Numbered from the stretch's first letter, positions 8,202 through 15,363 are shown. The stretch: 15,363 bases of DNA from Gammaproteobacteria bacterium (GCA_029879945.1 JAOUPJ010000047.1:1-15363); one strand, 5' to 3'. The notes: a model not told the origin generated them from the sequence alone. Program-made: numbers and translations.

Positions 8202-9317
8202 TTATGCCACATCCTCCCCGCCTTGTGCGCGGCATCGATAAAATTCTTGCACAAACTCGTCAAATCGATGTGCCGCAATGGCCTCACGCATACTACGCAT
8301 TAACGATTGATAATAATGCAAATTGTGTATGGTGTTCAGCCGCGCCCCCAGTATTTCCCTGGCCTTGTCCAGATAGCGCAGGTAGCTGCGACTATAGTTG
8401 CGACAGGTATAGCAGCCACATTCTGCATCCAGAGGACGTGTATCGTGTTCATATCGCTGATTGCGAATACGGACATCCCCGAAACGGGTGAATAAATGTC
8501 CATTCCGGGCATTTCGCGTCGGCATAACGCAATCGAACATGTCGATCCCACGTGTAACAGACTCCACTAAGTCTTCAGGAGTTCCCACGCCCATCAAATA
8601 GCGAGGTTTGTCTGAGGGCATGGCGGAAACAATGTGATCCAGGATCATGATCATCTCTTCCTTGCTTTCCCCTACCGATAGCCCGCCGATGGCATAGCCA
8701 TCGAAGCCGATATCCATCAGACCGTTGAGCGAGACCTCTCTCAGGTGCGGGTACATACCGCCTTGTACTATGCCAAACAGGGCATTGGGGTTTCCTTCGT
8801 GGGCGTCTTTGGAACGACGCGCCCAACGTAGTGACAATTCCATGGATTCTCTGGCCTGCTTCTCATCGGCCGGATAGGGAGTGCACTCGTCGAATATCAT
8901 TACAATGTCCGAGCCCAGTTTACGCTGTACCTGCATGGACTCTTCGGGCCCCAGGAATACCTTGTCGCCATTGATTGGTGAGCGAAAAGTCACGCCCTGC
9001 TCGGTAATCTTTCGCATATCACCCAGGCTAAAGACCTGGAATCCGCCGGAGTCCGTGAGAATGGGGCCGTCCCAATGCATAAAATCGTGTAAATCACCGT
9101 GCCGCGAAATAACTCCGGTGCCTGGCCTTAGCATAAGGTGAAAGGTGTTACCGAGGATAATCTGGGCCCCAATTTCCTTGAGTTCCTCCGGTGTCATGGC
9201 CTTTACGGTGGCATAGGTACCCACGGGCATAAAGCTTGGGGTATCCACCACGCCTCGGGTAAATCGCATCTGCCCCCGGCGGGCATGCTGATCTGTGGTC
9301 TTTAGTTCAAATTGCAT
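8202..9317 (-). CDS. tgt: tRNA-guanine transglycosylase
   Basis: Tgt exchanges guanine-34 for preQ1 in tRNAs with GUN anticodons (Asp, Asn, His, Tyr), in the cytosol, ahead of QueA in queuosine synthesis. From the ATG at 9317 the protein is 371 residues with an MQFEL start like E. coli MKFEL. The general-base Asp89 lies in LTDSGGFQVFSLG, and the nucleophile Asp262 in MFDCVMPTRNARNG. The zinc site is Cys300, Cys302, Cys305 and His331 (CGCYTCRNYSR and HNLHYY). The frame is open to 9401, but the extra 28 residues are not part of the family. The ribosome site before 9317 is weak. The usual upstream partner queA is separated from it by a plus-strand lipoprotein gene. Confidence 0.97.
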   Translation of the reverse strand: MQFELKTTDQHARRGQMRFTRGVVDTPSFMPVGTYATVKAMTPEELKEIGAQIILGNTFHLMLRPGTGVISRHGDLHDFMHWDGPILTDSGGFQVFSLGDMRKITEQGVTFRSPINGDKVFLGPEESMQVQRKLGSDIVMIFDECTPYPADEKQARESMELSLRWARRSKDAHEGNPNALFGIVQGGMYPHLREVSLNGLMDIGFDGYAIGGLSVGESKEEMIMILDHIVSAMPSDKPRYLMGVGTPEDLVESVTRGIDMFDCVMPTRNARNGHLFTRFGDVRIRNQRYEHDTRPLDAECGCYTCRNYSRSYLRYLDKAREILGARLNTIHNLHYYQSLMRSMREAIAAHRFDEFVQEFYRCRAQGGEDVA

Positions 9318-9492
9318 AAGGAAACGCCGATCGTCAAGACAGGCCGCCAACTTAAGGGGCTTTGATCCGATTTGCAAGCCAAAGAGAAATATACTGGCCA
9401 CAATCCGGGGGATTTGCTAAGTTTAGGGGCTCGGTGCCGGCGGTATATTCGTGGTGCCGAAAAATTTCAAAAGGGAAAAATCGGAGTTGAGA

Positions 9493-9499
9493 GGGAGAG
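9493..9499 (+). promoter_or_regulatory. Ribosome binding site deciding the lipoprotein start
   Basis: A purine-rich GGGAGAG lies just before the ATG at 9502, and its GGGAG core ends four bases from that ATG. It favours 9502 over the in-frame upstream start at 9451. The 9502 start also places the lipobox at a normal distance from the N-terminus. Confidence 0.7.
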
Positions 9500-9501
9500 T
9501 T

Positions 9502-11085
9502 ATGTCTGATTCACGAGTTCGTCGAGCTGGCCTGGCCACAGCATCGATTATAGGTTTATGCCTAATCAGTGCCTGCAGTGAAGAAGACTCGTCTGAAAGC
9601 GGCTGGAGTACCAGCAAACTCACTAGCGATTCAGAATCATACAATGCCAAGGCACAATTCTCCGGCAGTAACCACTTTGCGGTGTGGCAAAGCGTTGAGA
9701 GCAGAGAGGTTCAGGCTGGATCGGAGGATCTCCCCGGAAAAACGGACCACTATACACAATCTGGCCATCTCGACGGCCATATTCACATGCTCGTTAAAGT
9801 GAAGCCCATTATCAATATGTCCGTGGGCAGCTCTGGTAATTGGGGTATCGCCAAAACCTGGTCTGATGGAGACGAGAAAAACGAGCGCCGCATTAGTCGG
9901 TCCACTACTACCAATGCGGTGGTCGCCACCGATGAAATTTTTGGTATCGGCTTTGAACCTGAGACCAGTATCGCCACCGACAGTGCTGGCCGAGCTGTCG
10001 CTATCTGGACTGAATTGAACGCAGGCGTCGTCAATCTGTACTCCTGTACCTATAGCGGCGGCTGGTGTGCTACCAAATCAGCTGTCGATACAGCGACGAA
10101 CTCCGTGCGAAATCCACAAATTGCCCTGAATAGTAACGGTGACGGCGCAGCGGCATGGGAGCAAAAGGAAAACGGCGCATGGACCATTTATGCAGCAAGT
10201 TACAACGTGGGCACTGGTTTTGGAACGCCAGCGCGTATTAGTGGTGACGATGGTGGTGCCACTCTATACGATGCCGGCTCACCCCAAATAGCAGTAAGCG
10301 GCACCGGTGTTGTGCTGGCCGTGTGGAAAGAGCTTAAAGCAGACTTCAGTAAATACGCTATTCAAGCACGTCGACAAGTCAGTGGTGTTTGGGAAGCCAT
10401 TGCGCCAGTGAGCGATGGTCTGGCCAATGTGGACAATCCCAGTCTGTCCATGAACAGCAGCGGTAACGCGGTCGCGAGTTGGGAACAATCAGACTCCCCT
10501 ATCAACAGCCCCACCGCACCCATGAGTATCTGGGCCAATGTGTACGACGGCTCCGGCGACAGCTGGGGCACCGCACAAGATATTCAGAGCGACCTGGTCG
10601 CTACCCCGGTGAAAAATGAAGCCATCCAGAATGCCTTTGACGTGGACGTTGCGATGAACAGTGCAAGTGACGTGATCGCTGTTTGGGTTCAGGAAGAAAT
10701 TTCTGCGCCATTGGATTTAAACAATTCCAATAACACCAGCACAACTCATATCTGGGCCAACCAATACAGTGCGAGCGGAAGCAGTTGGGGAACGGCCTAT
10801 CGTCTGGAAAACGGCTCCAGACTGGACGCCATTGACCCACAAGTCCTATACATTACAAGCACCAAGGCCTTTGTGGCCTGGCGGCAATGGAATGAACCCA
10901 GAAGCGGTTCGAACTATGCGGTGTATGGTAGAGAATATACCGGCGGCTGGTCCAGCAAAACGCTGCTGGGACAAAGTAGCTCACTGGAATCGCACCGCAT
11001 AGCAATCGCAGCAAATGGTAGCAATGTGCTAGTGGTCTTTACGGGCGCAGACGGTGGCGCAAGCAGCCAGCTCTATATTCCCTAG
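9502..11085 (+). CDS. Lipoprotein with about nine beta-propeller-like repeats
   Basis: I do not recognise a specific family. The protein is 527 residues. A basic N-terminus (RVRR) and hydrophobic stretch lead to the lipobox LISAC, so Cys25 is the likely acylated residue. Ser at +2 suggests sorting to the outer membrane. The rest is built from repeats of about 50-68 residues with the pattern 'N-x-x-G-x-A-x-A-x-W', then a variable loop, then (in several copies) 'I-W-A-x-x-Y ... W-G-x-A'. The key Trp (or Phe) falls at about 62, 120, 169, 219, 275, 327, 395, 460 and 513. This spacing fits a beta-propeller of eight or so blades, possibly closed by its end strand; that fold is inference. It stands alone on the plus strand between tgt and queA, and its stop overlaps the queA stop. 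A surface or periplasmic binding role is possible. No catalytic motif is seen. Confidence 0.85.
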   Translation: MSDSRVRRAGLATASIIGLCLISACSEEDSSESGWSTSKLTSDSESYNAKAQFSGSNHFAVWQSVESREVQAGSEDLPGKTDHYTQSGHLDGHIHMLVKVKPIINMSVGSSGNWGIAKTWSDGDEKNERRISRSTTTNAVVATDEIFGIGFEPETSIATDSAGRAVAIWTELNAGVVNLYSCTYSGGWCATKSAVDTATNSVRNPQIALNSNGDGAAAWEQKENGAWTIYAASYNVGTGFGTPARISGDDGGATLYDAGSPQIAVSGTGVVLAVWKELKADFSKYAIQARRQVSGVWEAIAPVSDGLANVDNPSLSMNSSGNAVASWEQSDSPINSPTAPMSIWANVYDGSGDSWGTAQDIQSDLVATPVKNEAIQNAFDVDVAMNSASDVIAVWVQEEISAPLDLNNSNNTSTTHIWANQYSASGSSWGTAYRLENGSRLDAIDPQVLYITSTKAFVAWRQWNEPRSGSNYAVYGREYTGGWSSKTLLGQSSSLESHRIAIAANGSNVLVVFTGADGGASSQLYIP

Positions 11086-12101
11086 CTGATCAGCATGGCA
11101 TCGCCGTAGCTGAAAAATCGGTATTTGTGTTCTATCGCGTATCGGTAGGCATTCAGAATATTGTCCCGCCCGGCGAAGGCACTCACCAGCATCAATAAGG
11201 TGGAACCGGGTAAGTGAAAATTGGTAATCAGGCCGTCTATCACTTTAAATTCAAAACCGGGGTAGATAAAGATATCTGTATCACCGTGAAACGGGGCAAG
11301 TCTGCCCCCGAGTGCCGCCGATTCCAGACAGCGCACAACGGTAGTGCCTACCGCTATCACTCTACCGCCGTCACGTTTGGTATTTTCAATCTTTTCCACC
11401 AGCTCTTCACCCACTTCCAGCCATTCGCTATGCATATGATGGTCTTCGATATCGTCCACCCTAACAGGTTGGAAGGTTCCCGCTCCCACATGTAGGGTAC
11501 AACTCCCGCTCTGGATACCTTTGCTGGCAATGCCTTGCATAATTTGCTCATCAAAGTGCAGTCCTGCAGTGGGTGCCGCAACCGCCCCTAGCCTGTCGGC
11601 GAAAATGGTTTGATAGCGGCTCTCGTCAAAATCTGCTGCGTCACGCTCTATATAGGGTGGCAGGGGAAGACGCCCGACCTGCTCAAGCAGCTCTATGACC
11701 GATTGTTCGCTTTCGAATGCCAGATCAAATAGTTCACCTACACGCCCCAGGACCGTTAACGGGATCTTGTCTTCCAGAATCAGGCGCGACCCGGGCTTGG
11801 GCGACTTGCTTGCCCGCACGTGAGCCAGCACACGCTGCTCGCCCATGACGCGCTCCACCAACACTTCAACCTGGCCCCCCGTTTCCTTTTTTCCGTAGAG
11901 CCTGGCGTGCATGACTTTGGTATTATTGAAAACCAAAAGATCACCCGGCTGGAGTAGCTCAGGGAGCTGGTTAAACTTGTAGTCAGTTATTTTTCCATCA
12001 AAACGACCCAATCCCAGCAAGCAACTTGCAGAACGTTGTTCCAACGGATGCTGTGCGATTAGGTCTTGTGGCAGATCGTAGTGGTAATCACTGGTTTTCA
12101 T
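11082..12101 (-). CDS. queA: S-adenosylmethionine:tRNA ribosyltransferase-isomerase
   Basis: QueA moves the ribosyl part of S-adenosylmethionine onto preQ1 in tRNA to form epoxyqueuosine, the step after Tgt. From the ATG at 12101 it is 339 residues, in the usual range, beginning MKTSDYHYDLPQDLIAQHP. Family signatures visible include LVFNNTKVMHARLYG, APTAGLHFDE, LHVGAGTFQPVR, HMHSEW, AVGTTVVRCLES and ITNFHLPGSTLLMLVSAFAG. The frame is open for 99 codons upstream (to 12398), but that stretch lies antisense to cnoX and is not family sequence. No clear Shine-Dalgarno is seen before 12101. The gene diverges from cnoX with about 72 bases between starts. Its TAG stop shares the palindrome CTAG with the stop of the convergent lipoprotein gene. 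Confidence 0.97.
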   Translation of the reverse strand: MKTSDYHYDLPQDLIAQHPLEQRSASCLLGLGRFDGKITDYKFNQLPELLQPGDLLVFNNTKVMHARLYGKKETGGQVEVLVERVMGEQRVLAHVRASKSPKPGSRLILEDKIPLTVLGRVGELFDLAFESEQSVIELLEQVGRLPLPPYIERDAADFDESRYQTIFADRLGAVAAPTAGLHFDEQIMQGIASKGIQSGSCTLHVGAGTFQPVRVDDIEDHHMHSEWLEVGEELVEKIENTKRDGGRVIAVGTTVVRCLESAALGGRLAPFHGDTDIFIYPGFEFKVIDGLITNFHLPGSTLLMLVSAFAGRDNILNAYRYAIEHKYRFFSYGDAMLIS

Positions 12102-12173
12102 GGCGCGAAGTTTACCAGAATGATGCCTATTTTTTAGATCCACCGGGAAAAAAGCAGAAATGAAAGGAGCATG

Positions 12174-13025
12174 ATGAGCGAATCCCCTTATATTTTTGAT
12201 GTAAGCAGCCAAGAATTCACCCAGAAAGTCATCGAAAAATCGAAGGAGACACCGGTGATCGTCGATTTTTGGGCGAGTTGGTGTAATCCCTGTAAAATCC
12301 TCATGCCGATACTGGCCAAATTGGCCGAAGAATACCAGGGTGCTTTTATACTTGCCAAGGTGGACACAGACAGGCAACAGGAACTGGCAGCCCAACAAGG
12401 CGTACGCAGTCTGCCCACAGTGCGGGCCTATAAATTTGGGGTGCCGGTAGACGAGTTCATGGGTGCCATGCCGGAAGGCGATGTGCGTTCCTTTATAGAC
12501 TCAAATCTCATTACAGAATTGGATAAAACCTATCAAACGGCCGCACAGTCTTTAAAATCAGGTGATGTGGACACCGCAGAGGACATGTTCAGCAAACTGT
12601 ATGAAACCGAAAGCAGTAACAAACAGGCCGCCATAGGCATGGCCTTGGTGCACATCGCCCGTCAGCGATTTGAGCAAGCGAAAGACCTGCTGACTCATTT
12701 ACCCATTAATTTTCTGGAAGACGAGGATGTGCAGGCATTGTTGTCTCGCATCGAGTTTGGCGCGGCCATAACCGGCGCACCCAGCAAGTCACAATTGGAG
12801 GCAAAGGCAGAGAACAGCGAACAGCGCTATCAGTTAGGTGCCTATTATGTGCTGGACGGAGACTACGAAAACGCGCTGGCCAGTTTCCTTGCGGTATTAC
12901 AGACCGACAAGAACTACAAAGAAGGTGCCGCTCGCACTGCCATGGTGTCTATTTTTAAGATCCTGGGTAACGGTGGCCCCATCGTGAATCGCTATCGAGC
13001 GAAGATGGCGAGTTTGCTTCACTGA
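12174..13025 (+). CDS. cnoX: CnoX/YbbN-type thioredoxin-TPR chaperedoxin
   Basis: This is a cytosolic thioredoxin-fold protein with a TPR-like C-terminal half, the plan of E. coli CnoX (YbbN), which protects oxidised proteins and passes them to GroEL and DnaK. At 283 residues it has the family length. The thioredoxin domain (about 5-110) carries WASWCNPCKIL with Cys37 and Cys40 and a cis-Pro loop SLPT. Helical repeats follow from about 115 to 283. E. coli YbbN lacks the first active-site Cys, whereas this protein has both, so it may retain redox activity. Two adjacent ATGs exist. The second (12174) is preferred because AAAGGAG (12163-12169) ends four bases before it but only one base before 12171. 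It is divergent from queA and convergent with the DUF4105 gene, with seven bases between the stops. Confidence 0.92.
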   Translation: MSESPYIFDVSSQEFTQKVIEKSKETPVIVDFWASWCNPCKILMPILAKLAEEYQGAFILAKVDTDRQQELAAQQGVRSLPTVRAYKFGVPVDEFMGAMPEGDVRSFIDSNLITELDKTYQTAAQSLKSGDVDTAEDMFSKLYETESSNKQAAIGMALVHIARQRFEQAKDLLTHLPINFLEDEDVQALLSRIEFGAAITGAPSKSQLEAKAENSEQRYQLGAYYVLDGDYENALASFLAVLQTDKNYKEGAARTAMVSIFKILGNGGPIVNRYRAKMASLLH

Positions 13026-13032
13026 ACAGTGC

Positions 13033-15039
13033 TTAATGATACCAATTTAGTCCGATAGATAGCTCTTCCTCTTTAACGAAGAACTTGGTTTTTTTGGCTT
13101 CGATAAGCAGGCTAAGTGTAGGCGTGAGTGCAACCCCTTGTGTGATCGTTAGTCCACTCTCTATCATGTCCTTATCAAGCACATTCTGAAAGTAATAAGC
13201 ATCCAGATGTATCCGCCACATAGAAAAAGGTTCAGCAATAAATCCGACAGATAGCCCAGGCGACGCGGCGTATCCATCTCCATATGCGCTGGATGCACTA
13301 AGCTTGGCATTGAAAAATGAATAGATCACCCATTTCTCACTCTCGGTAAGATCAAACGAAAGCCCAGCACCTGTACGTGCGCCATAAATACCGCTTGATT
13401 CCAGCTGTGATAACGCCTGTCTTTGCCAGTCCAAAAGAACATTCCAGGAGAAATGATTAAAAAAGGAGTCTCGTGGTTCCAGGGAGGTTAGCTCTATCAA
13501 TTTCACATGCTGAAGTTGCAATCCTCCTTTCTCCTGTTCATATCGAGCAGCAATATTGAAAAACCCCACTGCTGCAGTTCGTGAATAGCCTTCACTGGGG
13601 TCGATCAAGCTATGATAAGCAGGTTTCCAGGCCAGTTCCAAAAAATTGTTATCGCCAACACGGCCGCCTTGTAGCCTCATGCGGGCGGTCTTGTGTCCTT
13701 GCTGTGGTTGACGGTCAGGCGCAGGAATGTCCAGTGCTTCACTTTTAACACCCAGCTTACTCCGAGTGAGAAGAATTTCCCGTTCCGCCTGGTTCAGTTT
13801 TCCATCATCAAATTTATCAACCAGACTGAGTTTTTGATATCGTAGAAAGTCACTTGCCAGATCGAGTACCTTAGCCTGTCTCTCCGGGTGCAAGCTATCC
13901 AACTCACGCTTTGCACTATCCACCACACCATTTGAGTAAATGTGATTAGCCAATCTATTTTCGGCATCATTGAGTTGTTTGCGCCTGAATCGAATTTCTC
14001 GCGCCTTGGAAGGATGGAATGTTACCTTTGAAATCAATCCTCGCCTTTGTAGCAGCGAAAGGGTGTCGACCGGGATAGTCCAACCAGTAAAGTTGTCGGT
14101 TAAGGGCTTATCCGGAAAGGCAACATCCAGCAATGATAGCAAGTGATAGGAGCAGTTCTCGGTAAAAAAATAGTACTCAAAATAGCTGGGACCGATTTCG
14201 TACACATACAACAACACCCAATCCAGTTCCTCGGGTGACAACTTTAGTGTGTATTCCCAAATATCTCGATTTTCCATCTGAGAGTATTCGCGCAACTTGG
14301 TGTAATAGGGGATGACAGAAAATTTTCCGGGAAAGCCTCCCGATAGTCCCCTAAATGCGTAGTTAAATGAACCGACATTAGGATCGACTTGCGCCGCGTA
14401 GTTAATACTATAACCCAGCATTCTTGTGGCGCGGGTTTGGCCCTTTTTGTCGATGCGAAGCAGGGTATGGCCAAACATGGAAGAAGGCCCATTGGGGTGA
14501 GACGCGGGAAATATCACAGTCGCCGTGTCGCCTTTCATCAAGCTGCGGTAAAGCTCATAGTCTTCGCATTTTTCCGTCTTGATTCCAAACGCTTCCAAAT
14601 CCAGTTGTTCATTCAACCACCGGAAACGGGCCACAAATCGACATTGCGATATATGTTTTGTAGGCTCAATCAAGACTGGGGAATAAAAACTGGCCAGCGT
14701 CGCTTCCAGCTCCTTGGCAGAATCAGTCTTTCCCAGATCGGAAAGGAAGAAATGAGCATCATCCACCTGGCTAACAACGCCAGAAAGACCCTTTTGATAA
14801 CGCCCAAGCGCCTGCCACATGGGCGCTTGAGCCAGTTTTTTTTCTCTGGCCTTCATGATTAGTGCATTCAAGGGATGAGCAGATGAAGACGAAGCCTTTA
14901 CTGCTTCATCGAATCGGGATTCTTTAAAAAGCGCCTCAATACTGTTCGTCTTCTCAACGGCGTAGAGCGTAGAAATATGAATGAACACGCCAGCCATCAA
15001 AAAGAAAAAGCGAAATAGATTCAAAGAAAGAAACCGCAC
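13033..15039 (-). CDS. DUF4105 (Lnb_N-like) secreted protein with C-terminal barrel-like half
   Basis: The protein is 668 residues from a GTG at 15039. It starts with a signal peptide (MRFLSLNLFRFFFLMAGVF, cleavage near LYA at 25-27). A helical N-terminal region spans about 30-130. The central DUF4105 domain is at about 150-330, with FGH (His191) in SSMFGHTLLRID and ENC (Cys296) in FFTENCSYHLLSLLD. His before Cys, with an NC-x-x-H element, resembles circularly permuted papain-like/NlpC-LRAT folds, so these are the probable catalytic residues. From about 445 to the end, alternating aromatic strands suggest an outer-membrane barrel. My recollection is that DUF4105 (PF13387) was renamed after the Bacteroides lipoprotein N-acyltransferase Lnb. 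That enzyme has membrane helices where this one has the barrel-like half, so the same reaction should not be assumed. GTG 15039 has GGAG seven bases upstream, which favours it over the in-frame TTG at 15054. Confidence 0.85.
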   Translation of the reverse strand: MRFLSLNLFRFFFLMAGVFIHISTLYAVEKTNSIEALFKESRFDEAVKASSSSAHPLNALIMKAREKKLAQAPMWQALGRYQKGLSGVVSQVDDAHFFLSDLGKTDSAKELEATLASFYSPVLIEPTKHISQCRFVARFRWLNEQLDLEAFGIKTEKCEDYELYRSLMKGDTATVIFPASHPNGPSSMFGHTLLRIDKKGQTRATRMLGYSINYAAQVDPNVGSFNYAFRGLSGGFPGKFSVIPYYTKLREYSQMENRDIWEYTLKLSPEELDWVLLYVYEIGPSYFEYYFFTENCSYHLLSLLDVAFPDKPLTDNFTGWTIPVDTLSLLQRRGLISKVTFHPSKAREIRFRRKQLNDAENRLANHIYSNGVVDSAKRELDSLHPERQAKVLDLASDFLRYQKLSLVDKFDDGKLNQAEREILLTRSKLGVKSEALDIPAPDRQPQQGHKTARMRLQGGRVGDNNFLELAWKPAYHSLIDPSEGYSRTAAVGFFNIAARYEQEKGGLQLQHVKLIELTSLEPRDSFFNHFSWNVLLDWQRQALSQLESSGIYGARTGAGLSFDLTESEKWVIYSFFNAKLSASSAYGDGYAASPGLSVGFIAEPFSMWRIHLDAYYFQNVLDKDMIESGLTITQGVALTPTLSLLIEAKKTKFFVKEEELSIGLNWYH

Positions 15040-15046
15040 ACTAATA

Positions 15047-15050
15047 CTCC
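15047..15050 (-). promoter_or_regulatory. Ribosome binding site deciding the GTG start of the DUF4105 gene
   Basis: On the minus strand GGAG ends seven bases before the GTG at 15039. No purine-rich site precedes the alternative in-frame TTG at 15054, and the GTG start gives a compact, basic N-region for the signal peptide. Confidence 0.6.
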
Positions 15051-15065
15051 ACAATTGGAGCTCAG

Positions 15066-15093
15066 TTTATAATGAAAAATCCCCGATAAGCAA
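15066..15093 (-). promoter_or_regulatory. Putative promoter of the DUF4105 gene
   Basis: On the minus strand TATAAA (15071-15066, five of six -10 consensus bases) is preceded after 16 bases by TTGCTT (15093-15088, three of six -35 bases). The predicted start near 15058 would leave a leader of about 20 bases that includes the GGAG ribosome site. The -35 element falls inside the upstream terminator hairpin. The weak -35 keeps confidence low. Confidence 0.4.
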
Positions 15094-15108
15094 AGCCTAT
15101 CGGGGATT
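15075..15108 (-). terminator. Intrinsic terminator of the DUF3015-like gene
   Basis: An 11-bp perfect stem (15078-15088 with 15098-15108, core ATCCCCGATA/TATCGGGGAT) encloses a 9-base loop. It is followed on the minus strand by a T run (complement of the A run at 15075-15079). It lies about 23 bases after the stop at 15132, so it should end the upstream transcript before the DUF4105 gene. Confidence 0.85.
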
Positions 15109-15131
15109 ACAACCTTTAGAAAGGTACAGGT

Positions 15132-15363
15132 CTATTGGATGTAGACCGAGAGAGTGTTGTCTTTCCGTAAAACTTCATCCAATGCCGAGAGCATTTGTTG
15201 GGCTTCTACGCCAGAATCCAATGCAATAGACTCATAATTCTGCTGCGTTAGCTTATAGAATGAATCTCTGTCTTGCTCTGTGATTTTCATGATCACTGCC
15301 AGTGACTCCAGATAGTCTCCCTGGCCTTGTGCCATATCCACAGAGAGGCTATCACGATTCGAG
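15132..15363 (-). CDS. DUF3015-like protein, C-terminal end (cut by window edge)
   Basis: Only about 77 C-terminal residues are visible. The frame is open through the window end, so the GTG at 15341 is an internal codon and not the start. The segment NRDSLSVDMAQGQGDYLESL, followed by a helical acidic tail ending SVYIQ, matches what I recall of the C-terminal part of DUF3015 proteins: small secreted proteins of unknown function in gammaproteobacteria. I also recall DUF3015 genes near DUF4105 genes in other genomes, which fits the neighbour here. Both statements are from memory, and function is unknown. The signal peptide and N-terminal half lie outside the window. Confidence 0.75.
   Translation of the reverse strand, partial: SNRDSLSVDMAQGQGDYLESLAVIMKITEQDRDSFYKLTQQNYESIALDSGVEAQQMLSALDEVLRKDNTLSVYIQ

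Noticed and set aside
9318..9401. 28-codon N-terminal extension of tgt
   Set aside because: The residues are unlike Tgt, and the start at 9317 matches the E. coli N-terminus. It was rejected even though the ribosome site at 9317 is weak.
12102..12173. Divergent promoters between queA and cnoX
   Set aside because: Promoters must exist nearby, but the best hexamers match only three or four of six bases at acceptable spacing, so I did not annotate them.
12102..12398. Upstream extension of queA (99 extra codons, open frame)
   Set aside because: The extension lies antisense to the well-supported cnoX gene and has no family similarity. The ATG at 12101 gives the standard QueA N-terminus.
13033..15054. 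TTG at 15054 as the start of the DUF4105 gene
   Set aside because: The GTG at 15039 has GGAG at ideal spacing and gives a better signal peptide. The TTG has no ribosome site.

Overview
The window looks like a stretch of gammaproteobacterial chromosome of roughly balanced GC. It is dominated by housekeeping genes in familiar gammaproteobacterial order: ribD, nrdR and glyA on one side, and secF, secD, yajC, tgt and queA on the other, all read on the minus strand. Protein similarity (GlyA, Tgt, NrdR, SecDF, a CnoX/YbbN-type thioredoxin-TPR protein) supports Gammaproteobacteria. I cannot name the genus. No tRNA, rRNA, CRISPR, insertion sequence, integrase or prophage gene is visible.

Layout. Positions 1-608 hold the 5' part of ribD (riboflavin synthesis), cut by the window edge, and 626-1132 hold nrdR. 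Positions 1306-3413 carry a tandem pair of paralogous secreted proteins. Each has a signal peptide, a six-cysteine N-terminal domain, a linker and a C-terminal beta-barrel-like domain ending in Phe. The pair separates nrdR from glyA (3577-4830), which has its own promoter and an intrinsic terminator overlapping its stop codon. Positions 4950-8124 hold the Sec accessory cluster yajC-secD-secF, preceded by tgt (8202-9317). On the plus strand, 9502-11085 encodes a lipoprotein built of about nine propeller-like repeats. It separates tgt from queA (11082-12101). Divergent from queA is a cnoX-like gene (12174-13025). Convergent with that is a large secreted DUF4105/Lnb_N-type protein with a C-terminal barrel-like half (13033-15039). 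Upstream of it lies the 3' end of a DUF3015-like gene (15132 to the window edge), closed by a strong terminator.

How the genes relate. Tgt and QueA act in queuosine modification of tRNA. YajC, SecD and SecF assist Sec export, which the envelope proteins encoded here would use. GlyA and RibD are metabolic, and NrdR controls ribonucleotide reductase genes. The unusual content is the envelope proteins placed between conserved housekeeping genes: the barrel pair, the repeat lipoprotein and the DUF4105/DUF3015 pair. None has a function I can assign with confidence. I see no defence system or mobile element, and the window is mostly ordinary. No gene-free gap exceeds 300 bases; the largest is about 184 bases, between tgt and the lipoprotein gene.
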